A stretch of DNA of 10,383 bases from Helicobacteraceae bacterium (GCA_027081565.1 JALWKG010000342.1:1-10383), one strand, 5' to 3'; positions 1 to 5,680 are shown, numbered from the stretch's first letter. The notes: generated by a model not told the origin, from the letters alone. Numbers and translations: made by a program.

Positions 1-203
1 ATGCTTTTCTAACGTCCATGAATTCTCTCTGATAACCCCAATTTTAGGGCTTTATTGTATGCGCGATTATAGCTAAAAGGGGGTAAGGTAATGTTGAATT
101 TTAGATTTTGAATTTTGAATGAAGAGCAAAGCAGCACTATATCCACTTTTTGAATGCCTTAACTTATATAACTTCCTAGCATATAAACTGTGATGGGTTC
201 AAC

Positions 204-233
204 GTTTTTTCTCTGTCACGTCAGAGAAATAAC
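204..233. repeat. Inverted repeat / hairpin in spacer
   Basis: TTTCTCTG (208-215) and CAGAGAAA (222-229) are perfect complements around a 6-nt loop, TCACGT. One T/T mismatch further out, GTT (204-206) pairs with AAC (231-233). The stem is therefore 8 + 3 bp. Neither strand has a T-run after the stem: on the plus strand it is followed by CTTGAGG, and on the minus strand by GTTGAACCC. It is thus not a canonical intrinsic terminator. It could be a protein-binding palindrome or an RNA processing/stabilising hairpin. Confidence 0.55.
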
Positions 234-331
234 CTTGAGGCAAAAAAGAGGAGACGCTTTGTTGCTGATAAGCTAGAATATTATTTCTAAAGTTGATATA
301 TTTTAATTCTTAGATGAAAGATACCTGAACT

Positions 332-441
332 TTAAAAGTGGCAGATTTGGTGTGAGTTGTGCTGAAGCGACCCCGAAGGCGCACTGGTGTGCGTTGAGTG
401 GTGAGCTGAAGTGCAAATCGCGCCGAAGCTGTCACTTTTAA
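332..441. repeat. Long nested palindromic element abutting gmk 3' end
   Basis: The outer arms are 13 bp: TTAAAAGTGGCAG (332-344) and CTGTCACTTTTAA (429-441). They are complementary except for one G/T position, a wobble if read as plus-strand RNA. Inside, GATTTG (344-349) matches CAAATC (414-419), and CGCAC (380-384) matches GTGCG (389-393) around TGGT. The interior is also a diverged direct duplication. Copy one (349-378) and copy two (386-428) share GGTGTG, GAGT-GTG, GCTGAAG and CCGAAG in the same order. The right arm begins directly after the gmk stop codon on the minus strand. GC content is clearly higher than in the flanking spacer. This resembles a small palindromic unit (REP/MITE-like) or a structured 3' UTR, but there is no T-run for a simple terminator. 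Confidence 0.55.
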
Positions 442-1065
442 TTAGCAGATGTCTTCCCAGTTTAATACAAACTCGTTTATTTTTATGGAGGGGATCTTCA
501 TCCGCGCTGCTTTTGCAATATTTACCAAAATCGCAGCTGCTTCATCCAGATTATCATTAATCACAAGATAGTCATACTCACTGATACGCTGGACTTCACG
601 TTTAGCGACATCTATACGACCATCAATAATCTCTTGTGCATCGGTGCCTCGGGCATTAAGACGTTGTTTAAGTTCACACAGTGTTGGTGTTGTGACAAAT
701 ACTGAGGTAGTGATGTCTGCTAAACGTTTTTGTACCGCATCATGCCCTTGAACATCGATGTCAAAAATGACCAACTTACCCTCTTTTAAAGCCTTTTTTA
801 CAGGTTTTATAGAGGTTCCATAATAATTACCATGCACTTTGGCATACTCCAAAAAGTTTTCATCTTCAATATCTGATTCAAACTGTTCTCTGTCCACAAA
901 GTAGTAATCTACACCCTCTACTTCACCCTTACGCATTGGACGTGTTGTGGTGGATATAGAGAAATAAAATGCACCGATCTCTTTTTCAATCTTTTTGATC
1001 AGTGATGATTTTCCGGCGCCGCTTGGGCCAGATAAAACAAGAATAGCACCTGTATCATGGTTCAT
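442..1065 (-). CDS. gmk: Guanylate kinase
   Basis: This cytosolic enzyme phosphorylates GMP to GDP with ATP, an essential step in making GTP and dGTP and in recycling cGMP/GMP. The 207-residue length is normal for the family. The P-loop GPSGAGKSS is at residues 13-21. The GMP-binding signature TTRPMRKGE is at 40-48, HGNYYGTS at 79-86, DIDVQG at 102-107, and the lid-type segment LNARGTD at 136-142. The start is firm: a strong Shine-Dalgarno sequence (GGAGAAGAG) precedes the ATG, and the ATG overlaps the upstream gene's TAA as TAATG. This implies translational coupling with the acidic receiver-like protein. No clear intrinsic terminator follows; a large palindromic element begins directly after the stop codon. 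Identification is secure from the motifs. Confidence 0.97.
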   Translation of the reverse strand: MNHDTGAILVLSGPSGAGKSSLIKKIEKEIGAFYFSISTTTRPMRKGEVEGVDYYFVDREQFESDIEDENFLEYAKVHGNYYGTSIKPVKKALKEGKLVIFDIDVQGHDAVQKRLADITTSVFVTTPTLCELKQRLNARGTDAQEIIDGRIDVAKREVQRISEYDYLVINDNLDEAAAILVNIAKAARMKIPSIKINEFVLNWEDIC

Positions 1066-1958
1066 TACTCTTCTCCAAAGGTTAAGTTTATGGTTATAGT
1101 TCCGCGTAGAGACTTTGCGATCTGCGGATTTTCCAAGGCTTGCACCAAGGTTTTCAGAGTCTCTATAGACTCTTGATTTGTCTGACTTGGTTGCTTTGTT
1201 TCTAAGTCAGCTACCTTGTGTACAGTAACAGCTTCAGTCGCTATCTTATCCACATCATAAGTATTGCTAATGTTTTGCAAAGCCCTCTCAAGTTCTAAGT
1301 CTACATCATTCTCAACAGGTTCTGCTTCTATTGAAATCTCATCAAGTACCTCTTGCGCCGCCATTTCATTTTCATCACTGTTTAAAGCTTCTAAAATAGA
1401 CTTGACCTCTGAGATCTCTTGATCTGAAAAGATATTTTCTAAGACCTCTTCTTCAAGGATCTCTTCGCTTTCGCTCTCTTTAAATGGTGTAGCTTCTTCT
1501 ACCGCTTCAAAACTTTGTACACCTTCCAATATCTCTTGTTCTGAGACGTCACTTTCACTAACGATCTCGTCATCACTGAAAAAATTCTCTTCGAAGTCAT
1601 CAAAGACAATATCTTGCGCTAAGAGTTCTTGCTCTTTTTTAACACTCGTTGCAAATTGGTGAAGAAGTACTAAGAGTTCTGTTGGTAAAAAAGGTTTGTA
1701 TAGAAGCTTCTCAAACAGTCCCTCATCAGGGTCTTCTCTCGTTGTAATAAAAATAGAGTGGGCATAGATGGCCTTGTCATTAAGTGCCTCTAAAAATGCT
1801 CGATCAAAAAGACCTACATCTAAGATCAACAGGTCATAACTCTCATCTCTTACCTCATCAATACTTCTAGCTATATCAAGTCTGTCACCTGTTTTTTGGG
1901 TACTTAAGGTGACCAGTTTTGTGACAACAGCATCGTTATTGACAAGAAGAACATTCAT
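1065..1958 (-). CDS. Acidic protein with degenerate response-regulator receiver domain
   Basis: With the start chosen here (MNVLLVNND) the product has 297 residues. Residues 1-107 read like a CheY-type receiver: N8-D9 in the acidic-pocket position, candidate phospho-acceptor D47 in LILDVGLF, T72/T73 in the switch position, and K88-P89 in YKPF. Residues 108-225 are strikingly acidic with almost no basic residues. A short C-terminal block (about 262-297, ending GTITINLTFGEE) looks ordered again. No DNA-binding or enzyme output domain is visible. A 'highly acidic protein' occupies the same place beside gmk in C. jejuni (Cj1178c, from memory), so this is probably a conserved Campylobacterota protein of unknown function. 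The longer frame reaching 2021 is unlikely because its first codons would lie in or before the best -10 box (TACAAT, 1999-2004). An ATG at 1977-1979 is a second possible start. The first D pocket position is Asn, so phosphorylation is uncertain. Confidence 0.8.
   Translation of the reverse strand: MNVLLVNNDAVVTKLVTLSTQKTGDRLDIARSIDEVRDESYDLLILDVGLFDRAFLEALNDKAIYAHSIFITTREDPDEGLFEKLLYKPFLPTELLVLLHQFATSVKKEQELLAQDIVFDDFEENFFSDDEIVSESDVSEQEILEGVQSFEAVEEATPFKESESEEILEEEVLENIFSDQEISEVKSILEALNSDENEMAAQEVLDEISIEAEPVENDVDLELERALQNISNTYDVDKIATEAVTVHKVADLETKQPSQTNQESIETLKTLVQALENPQIAKSLRGTITINLTFGEE
1066..1080 (-). promoter_or_regulatory. gmk: gmk ribosome binding site inside upstream gene, with TAATG overlap
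   Basis: Read on the minus strand, the last codons of the upstream gene (Gly-Glu-Glu, GGA GAA GAG) form the purine-rich Shine-Dalgarno for gmk. The stop and start codons share bases as TAATG. Ribosomes ending on the acidic protein can therefore reinitiate on gmk, so the two products are likely made together. Confidence 0.7.
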
Positions 1959-1994
1959 CGAACAAGGGCCTTTGGGCATAATTTTAAATAATGG

Positions 1995-2004
1995 TATCAT
2001 TGTA
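1995..2004. promoter_or_regulatory. Overlapping divergent -10 boxes between acidic protein and PLD-like gene
   Basis: On the minus strand TACAAT (2004 to 1999) is placed to serve the acidic-protein/gmk pair, giving a leader of about 34 nt to the ATG at 1958. On the plus strand TATCAT (1995-2000) could serve the secreted protein starting at 2026. The two boxes overlap by two bases, so polymerases could compete. Neither has a recognisable -35 box, which is common for the main sigma factor in this phylum. Confidence 0.35.
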
Positions 2005-2025
2005 ACAAAACATAACTTCAATACG

Positions 2026-2529
2026 ATGGTAAAGATGCGCCCCTATATTTCACTGACTTTTGCTTTTTCTCTTCTCTTTACAACACTCCAAGCCAACGAG
2101 CACTACCTGCTGCCTGAGCAAAAAAGCGATCTCTTACAGACTCTAAAAAGAAAAGTAGAACGCGCACATACACTCTCTGTCATCAGCACTGATTTAGAGA
2201 GCCCGATCTTATCACGAAGTATAGAGAGACTCCTCAAAAAAAAGTACCAGTTTACCCTCATCACATCAAGTAGCAGTTCTGCCGCCTACTATGCAAAATA
2301 TATAAACACCAAAGTCTATCTTCCACCTTCACAACGACCCTTGGAGGATTTTAATATCAATATCTTTATCATCGATAAAAGTGACATCTGTATATCTTCT
2401 CTAGCATTTAACGAACAACTACTACGTCAGACTCAGGGTATTGTCAGCTGTACTACAGCCAGAGAAGAGATAGATTTTGGACTAGCACTCATAAAAAAAT
2501 ATCAACAACGGTTTGAACTCTATAATTAA
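2026..2529 (+). CDS. Small secreted phospholipase-D-like protein lacking the catalytic HKD residues
   Basis: The product has 167 residues when started at MVKMRPYISL; a second ATG lies at 2035. A signal peptide is clear: RPYISLTFAFSLLFTTLQA, with likely cleavage near A23, so it is exported to the periplasm or beyond. Residues 48-95 resemble the first half of a PLD-type Nuc fold (a strand, a helix of the SRSIERLLKKKY type, then the strand QFTLIT). The catalytic motif of PLD enzymes is HxKxxxxD followed six residues later by GS. Here the same spacing reads N110-I-N112-x4-D117 and then S124-S125-LAFN, so His and Lys are both Asn. Fold assignment is my inference from this spacing. If correct, the protein is probably not a phosphodiesterase and may bind instead. 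It is encoded divergently from the acidic protein and convergently with the ABC ATPase gene. No strong Shine-Dalgarno is visible. Confidence 0.7.
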   Translation: MVKMRPYISLTFAFSLLFTTLQANEHYLLPEQKSDLLQTLKRKVERAHTLSVISTDLESPILSRSIERLLKKKYQFTLITSSSSSAAYYAKYINTKVYLPPSQRPLEDFNINIFIIDKSDICISSLAFNEQLLRQTQGIVSCTTAREEIDFGLALIKKYQQRFELYN

Positions 2530-2628
2530 GAAGACCTCTAACCACACCAAATTTAAAATATCAGGCTATAACTATTTCCGTCACTTATGCAAAGGAAGAA
2601 GTCCACAAGCACAAACTTGCAAGTAAAA

Positions 2629-3273
2629 TTACTTTATCTGAACCAATACCCTATTGATCAACCTATACACCTTACTACAGCGTTGTGCAAAAGCTTCGTT
2701 ATGGGTCACTAAGACCAGTGCCGCTTGCTCTTGAACCACATACTCTTCAAAAATATTCATCACCTCCAAGGAGGTCTTGTTATCCAAGTTCCCGGTAGGT
2801 TCGTCCGCAAAGATAATACGCGGTTTTTTAGTCAAGACACGGGCTATGGAGATGCGTTGCTGCTGTCCACCAGAGAGCTTTGTCACTTTCATCTCTATGA
2901 CATCTTCAAGACCCAGACGCATAATCAGGCTTGGATCTATGGGCTCCTTAGCTAAGAGCGATGCCACTTCAAGGTTTTCATAGGCACTAAAACCTTTAAA
3001 GAGATAGTGTGATTGAAAAATAAGACCAAGGTCATCTCTTCGTAATGACACCAATGCTTTTTCTTTAAGATTATAGATAGATTTCTCTAATAATTTCACT
3101 TCCCCGGCTTCAGGTTCCAGCAGAGTAGAGAGTATATGCAAAAGTGTAGACTTTCCACTACCACTTTCACCAATGATCGCGATAGTCTCACCGGCACTTA
3201 TCTCAAGGTCTATGTCACTAAAAAGAGGGTATTCAAACTGATGGGACAGTGCTGTAGCTTCGAGTAATTTCAT
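2629..3273 (-). CDS. ABC transporter ATP-binding protein, LolD/MacB/FtsE type
   Basis: This is a complete 214-residue nucleotide-binding subunit of an ABC transporter, expected on the cytosolic face of the inner membrane. Walker A GESGSGKST is at 35-43, the Q-loop Gln at 87, the signature LSGGQQQR at 133-140, Walker B RIIFADEP at 152-159, the D-loop GNLD at 161-164, and the switch His at 191. The ADEPTGNLD string and short length place it with the LolD/MacB/FtsE group, which drive lipoprotein release, efflux or division machinery rather than solute import. No permease gene is adjacent, so the partner must be encoded elsewhere. C. jejuni has a similar orphan (Cj1180c, from memory) next to tsf. 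LolD is the likeliest role but is not proven. A perfect TATAAT ends six bases before the ATG and there is no Shine-Dalgarno, suggesting a leaderless transcript. An uncharacterised 99-bp gap separates it from the convergent PLD-like gene. Confidence 0.92.
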   Translation of the reverse strand: MKLLEATALSHQFEYPLFSDIDLEISAGETIAIIGESGSGKSTLLHILSTLLEPEAGEVKLLEKSIYNLKEKALVSLRRDDLGLIFQSHYLFKGFSAYENLEVASLLAKEPIDPSLIMRLGLEDVIEMKVTKLSGGQQQRISIARVLTKKPRIIFADEPTGNLDNKTSLEVMNIFEEYVVQEQAALVLVTHNEAFAQRCSKVYRLINRVLVQIK

Positions 3274-3279
3274 AAGGTA

Positions 3280-3285
3280 ATTATA
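3280..3285 (-). promoter_or_regulatory. Perfect -10 box immediately upstream of the ABC ATPase start
   Basis: The minus strand reads TATAAT, then six bases, then ATG. A start site at the usual distance from a -10 box would fall on or next to the start codon, and no Shine-Dalgarno lies between. No -35 box is recognisable (CCCCTT at the expected place). Confidence 0.5.
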
Positions 3286-3336
3286 ATGAGATAGTTTTAA
3301 AAAAGGGGTTGGCGTAAAAGGAGAATCTGTAAGGTG

Positions 3337-3356
3337 TCAAGAGCCGAAGCTCTCAA
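3337..3356 (-). terminator. UUCG-capped hairpin after tsf (weak terminator or 3' stabiliser)
   Basis: Read on the minus strand, 20 nt after the tsf stop codon, TTGAGAGC and GCTCTTGA pair as eight base pairs, two of them G-U. They are closed by the very stable C(UUCG)G tetraloop. The sequence after the stem (CACCTTACAG) has no T-run, so intrinsic termination would be weak. It may protect the 3' end of the rpsB-tsf message or define a processing site before the ABC ATPase gene. Confidence 0.45.
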
Positions 3357-3375
3357 CGGTAAAAAGAGGTGGGCA

Positions 3376-4440
3376 TTAACCCATTTGTGCTGCAACTTCT
3401 GCAGCAAAGTCTTCGACTTTTTTCTCTATACCTTCACCTACTTCAAGACGAACAAACGCAGTAACTTCAGCAGTTCCGCCAGCAGCCTTACCGGCAGCAG
3501 CGACAGCTTCAGCAACAGTCATCTTCTCATCAAGAACATAGTTCTGATCAAGAAGTGCTTGCTCTTTGTCAAGAGTTGTGTTGTCAGCAATGTAACGTGC
3601 AAGTTGACCAGGAACGATCTTGTCCCAGATCTTCTCAGGTTTACCCTGCTCTTTTAGTGTTGCTTTGATCTTCTCTTCAGCAGCAGCAAGTACTTCTGGA
3701 GTCAATTGACTCATAGAGATATAATCAGGAACGTTGATCAGTGGCTTCTTAAGACGCGCACGCTCTTCGTTCTCAGTTTTGATCGCTTCGATGCGACCTT
3801 TAGTCTCAGACTCTACATATGCTGGATCGAAATCTTTATATGAAAGAGTTGTAGGCTTCATAGCAGATGCATGCATAGCAACTTGCTTAGCTACTGGAGC
3901 TAAAGCTTCAGCAGTTTTAGCAGAGTCACAAGCGATGTTTACAATAACTCCAATACGTGTATTAGAGTGAACATAACCGTTAACTACGGAGTTAGCATCA
4001 GCATCCATAGTCACAAGACGACGGTACTCGATCTTCTCACCGATCTTAGCAACTGCTTGATCAAAATATACAGAGAAAGTAGTACCTTCGTATGCAGTCT
4101 CAGCTAATGCAGCTGCATCATTACACTTTGTGTTAAACACCTGTGTCACTGTCTTAGATACTAGGTCTTTGAAACCATCATTCTTAGCAACGAAGTCTGT
4201 CTCAGAGTTCACCTCGACAAGAGCAGCACTCTTGAAATCAGCAGAGACCTTAAAACCAATAGAACCTTCAGCAGCGATGCGGTCAGCTTTTTTAGCCGAC
4301 TTTGCAACACCACGTTCTTTAAGCCACTCAGTCGCTTTTTCCATGTTACCATCACACTCAGTAAGTGCTTTTTTACAATCCATCATAGGCGCATCAGTTG
4401 CCTGACGCAGTTCTTTAACCTGTGCTGCTGTAACTGCCAT
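3376..4440 (-). CDS. tsf: Translation elongation factor Ts
   Basis: EF-Ts is the cytosolic nucleotide-exchange factor that reloads EF-Tu with GTP after each delivery of aminoacyl-tRNA. The N-terminal UBA-like domain is at residues 1-50, with the family pattern [19 protein letters not shown]. The diagnostic motif TDFVAKN, which contacts EF-Tu, is at 81-87 within [16 protein letters not shown]. The dimerisation core follows. At 354 residues it is longer than the E. coli protein (about 283), consistent with the longer form I recall from campylobacters. The C-terminal helical tail is Ala-rich ([15 protein letters not shown]). The ATG lies two bases after the rpsB stop codon, with only a weak AAAGAAG ribosome-binding sequence, so translation is probably coupled to rpsB. 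The rpsB-tsf order is the usual bacterial one. Confidence 0.97.
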   Translation of the reverse strand: MAVTAAQVKELRQATDAPMMDCKKALTECDGNMEKATEWLKERGVAKSAKKADRIAAEGSIGFKVSADFKSAALVEVNSETDFVAKNDGFKDLVSKTVTQVFNTKCNDAAALAETAYEGTTFSVYFDQAVAKIGEKIEYRRLVTMDADANSVVNGYVHSNTRIGVIVNIACDSAKTAEALAPVAKQVAMHASAMKPTTLSYKDFDPAYVESETKGRIEAIKTENEERARLKKPLINVPDYISMSQLTPEVLAAAEEKIKATLKEQGKPEKIWDKIVPGQLARYIADNTTLDKEQALLDQNYVLDEKMTVAEAVAAAGKAAGGTAEVTAFVRLEVGEGIEKKVEDFAAEVAAQMG

Positions 4441-4442
4441 GA

Positions 4443-5210
4443 TTACGCTTCTTTAGTTTCAGTAGCTTCTGCTACTTCTTCAGCTGGAGTCTCTTCTGCT
4501 GGAGCCTCTTCTTCACTTGCAGCGTTGTCAGCGTTAAGTGCTTTACCTTCGTTGATAGCGGCAGCCATCTCACGACAGAAAAGTTGGATAGAACGGATCG
4601 CATCATCATTACCTGGGATTGGGTAAGTGATAAGATCTGGATCACAGTTAGTGTCAAGTGGTGCAACAACCGGGATGTTAAGACAACGTGCTTCGTTAAC
4701 AGCGATGTGCTCTTTAACAGCATCAACAACGAAAAGCATATCTGGAAGCTCTTTCATGTTACGGATACCACCAAGGTAAGCATCAAGCTTCACTGCTTGA
4801 CGCTCCATCATTAGTTGCTCTTTCTTAGTTAACAGTTCCATCTGACCGTTCTCTTTCATCTGCTCGATGATGTCAAGTTTACGGATAGACTTTTGGATTG
4901 TTGGGAAGTTAGTAAGCATACCACCTAACCAACGGTTGTCAACATATGGCATACCACATTTGATCGCCGCTTCTTTTACAGAGTTACGTGCTTGTTTCTT
5001 TGTACCAACGAAAAGTACTACTTGACCTTCTGCTGCTGCATCAACAACGATCTGGTAAGTGCTACGGAAATAACGTAGTGTCTTTTGAAGATCAATAATA
5101 TAGATGTTTTTACGAACACCAAAAATATACTTTTTCATTTTCGGGTTCCAACGACGTGTTTGGTGTCCGAAGTGAACACCACATTCTAATAGGTCTTTCA
5201 TAGTTACCAT
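4443..5210 (-). CDS. rpsB: 30S ribosomal protein S2
   Basis: S2 binds late to the 30S subunit at the head-body hinge and helps recruit S1. Family hallmarks are clear: [19 protein letters not shown] at 7-25, [17 protein letters not shown] at 28-44, LFVGTKKQA at 66-74, [12 protein letters not shown] at 91-102, and [25 protein letters not shown] around 180-204. The 255-residue length includes an acidic Ala/Glu tail (about 230-255) beyond the conserved core; such tails vary between species. The start is supported by TAAGGA six bases before the ATG. It is the first gene of the rpsB-tsf unit and is preceded by a long, structured leader. In enterobacteria S2 represses its own operon by binding the rpsB leader; here that is only a possibility. 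Confidence 0.97.
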   Translation of the reverse strand: MVTMKDLLECGVHFGHQTRRWNPKMKKYIFGVRKNIYIIDLQKTLRYFRSTYQIVVDAAAEGQVVLFVGTKKQARNSVKEAAIKCGMPYVDNRWLGGMLTNFPTIQKSIRKLDIIEQMKENGQMELLTKKEQLMMERQAVKLDAYLGGIRNMKELPDMLFVVDAVKEHIAVNEARCLNIPVVAPLDTNCDPDLITYPIPGNDDAIRSIQLFCREMAAAINEGKALNADNAASEEEAPAEETPAEEVAEATETKEA

Positions 5211-5226
5211 AAGAGGTCCTTATTGT

Positions 5227-5243
5227 TAGCACTTTTTGTGCTA
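5227..5243 (-). promoter_or_regulatory. rpsB: Hairpin just upstream of rpsB ribosome binding site
   Basis: On the minus strand TAGCAC and GTGCTA form a perfect 6-bp stem around a loop of five A residues. It lies a few bases before the Shine-Dalgarno AAGGA (5217-5221). Its position would suit control of ribosome access. There is no T-run after it, so it is not a terminator. Confidence 0.5.
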
Positions 5244-5262
5244 GATTTTACCAGTTTGCTTC

Positions 5263-5327
5263 GGTATCGCCAGCTTCACGTTCTATTATTTCAGAGCGTG
5301 TCACACCGGTTTTTTAGGCGTGATACC
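5263..5327 (-). promoter_or_regulatory. rpsB: Predicted three-way-junction leader RNA of rpsB
   Basis: Three helices can be drawn by hand from the minus-strand transcript. P1 is GGTATC (5327-5322) with GATACC (5268-5263), 6 bp and perfect. P2 is TCACGCC (5323-5317) with GGTGTGA (5307-5301), 7 bp with one G-U, loop of nine; it competes with P1 for two bases. P3 is CACG-c-TCT (5300-5293) with AGA-a-CGTG (5284-5277), 7 bp with a 1x1 mismatch, loop GAAATAAT. P1 encloses P2 and P3. The element lies in the 150-nt leader before rpsB, where ribosomal-protein leaders often carry autoregulatory folds. No folding program was run. Confidence 0.5.
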
Positions 5328-5365
5328 TGTTTTGTTTTCAAACACTAAGGAGAGAAATCGCGCGA

Positions 5366-5371
5366 AGTATA
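5366..5371 (-). promoter_or_regulatory. rpsB: Probable rpsB -10 box
   Basis: On the minus strand TATACT (one mismatch to TATAAT) follows TTATTTGGG, and a GC-rich CGCGCG lies just downstream near the expected start site (about 5358-5360). The GC-rich discriminator is typical of promoters for translation genes that are under stringent control. No -35 box is evident (GCTGCT at 17-bp spacing). It would give a leader of about 150 nt. Confidence 0.45.
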
Positions 5372-5438
5372 CCCAAATAACATTTAAAAGCAGCTCTAAA
5401 GACTTTTGCATCTCTATTAAGCCTTTAGTGATTACAAA

Positions 5439-5525
5439 TATGTATAACTGTTTATTTAATATTTATACATACTTACAAGTGTCTTCACTGTCCATATTTG
5501 GCACTATAGTAGATAAATAAACAGT
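5439..5525. repeat. Two inverted repeats in the rpsB/porin divergent region
   Basis: TATGTATAA (5439-5447) and TTATACATA (5463-5471) are perfect 9-bp inverted repeats with a 15-bp spacer. ACTGTTTATTT (5447-5457) has an exact 11-bp inverted copy AAATAAACAGT at 5515-5525. The first arm of the second pair starts on the last base of the first pair. The surroundings are very AT-rich, so some symmetry is expected by chance, but an exact 11-mer is notable. They may be sites for a regulator of either flanking gene. Confidence 0.4.
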
Positions 5526-5551
5526 AAATGGCCTTTTTCTCCATAATTAAA

Positions 5552-5597
5552 ATTACTTTTATATTACTTTTGCTAATCTTAACAAAAGTTAAGGTTA
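5552..5597 (+). promoter_or_regulatory. Direct repeat and hairpin upstream of porin gene
   Basis: ATTACTTTT occurs twice (5552-5560 and 5563-5571), exactly 11 bp apart, one DNA turn. It overlaps a TATATT (5559-5564) that could serve as a -10 box. Directly after it CTTAAC-AAAA-GTTAAG (5578-5593) is a perfect palindrome, extendable to ten pairs (5574-5597) if one U-G is allowed. If the TATATT promoter is real, this hairpin lies at the 5' end of the porin leader. Confidence 0.4.
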
Positions 5598-5600
5598 TCC

Positions 5601-5645
5601 CCATACTAAATCCATACTCAAAAATTTGAGTCAGCCTTTAGTATG
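5601..5645 (+). promoter_or_regulatory. Nested operator-like repeats before the porin gene
   Basis: CATACTAAA (5602-5610) and TTTAGTATG (5637-5645) are perfect 9-bp inverted repeats. Between them lies a second perfect pair, CTCAAA (5617-5622) and TTTGAG (5625-5630). The CCATACT unit also recurs as a direct repeat at 5601-5607 and 5612-5618, spaced by 11 bp. Three CATACT half-sites, two in one direction and one in the other, end 35 bp before the start codon. This arrangement is typical of a binding site for a dimeric or multimeric regulator, but could also fold as an RNA hairpin. Confidence 0.5.
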
Positions 5646-5660
5646 AGCAAAATAGACACC

Positions 5661-5673
5661 TATAATTATGGAG
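5661..5673 (+). promoter_or_regulatory. TATAAT box and Shine-Dalgarno just before the porin start
   Basis: A perfect TATAAT (5661-5666) is followed by GGAG (5670-5673), seven bases before the ATG. The two signals conflict: a transcript started from this TATAAT would begin near 5673 and lose most of the ribosome site. Either the main promoter is further upstream (for instance around 5559-5564), or the box makes a nearly leaderless message. The Shine-Dalgarno itself supports the chosen start codon. Confidence 0.45.
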
Positions 5674-5680
5674 TATCAAA

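Larger units (their letters stand above)
1..441. other. Gene-free spacer downstream of gmk
   Basis: No reading frame here looks like a gene: the frames are short, and none combines a Shine-Dalgarno site with a plausible protein. The stretch is AT-rich in its first 330 bases, with a short low-complexity run of TTTTGAA-like units around 104-120. It holds two strong inverted repeats (204-233 and 332-441), listed separately. In C. jejuni, as I recall, gmk is followed by tatA and argS; neither is present here, so gene order diverges at this side. Any neighbouring gene must start left of position 1. Confidence 0.6.

Noticed and set aside
100..125. TTTTGAA-like short tandem run
   Set aside because: Only two to three imperfect units in AT-rich DNA; compatible with chance low complexity.
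1959..2021. Longer start for the acidic receiver-like protein
   Set aside because: The extension lies over the likely promoter and precedes the natural receiver start MNVLLVNND.
1909..2025. Longer N-terminus for the PLD-like secreted protein
   Set aside because: It overlaps the divergent acidic-protein gene and would bury the signal peptide; the ATG at 2026 places the signal sequence at the N-terminus.
2530..2628. Possible terminator between the PLD-like gene and the ABC ATPase gene
   Set aside because: Only 4-5-bp stems (for example around ACTTGCAAGT) and no T-run on either strand.
3334..4405. Plus-strand frames opposite tsf
   Set aside because: They lie antisense within a secure EF-Ts gene and lack ribosome sites; coding shadows.
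5263..5327. Possible tRNA-like gene in the rpsB leader
   Set aside because: The three-stem layout superficially suggests it, but there is no 7-bp acceptor stem, T-loop consensus or anticodon arm.
5320..5520. 66-codon plus-strand frame in the rpsB/porin spacer
   Set aside because: It starts with GTG, has no good ribosome site, runs across the inverted repeats and rpsB promoter, and its product resembles no protein I know.
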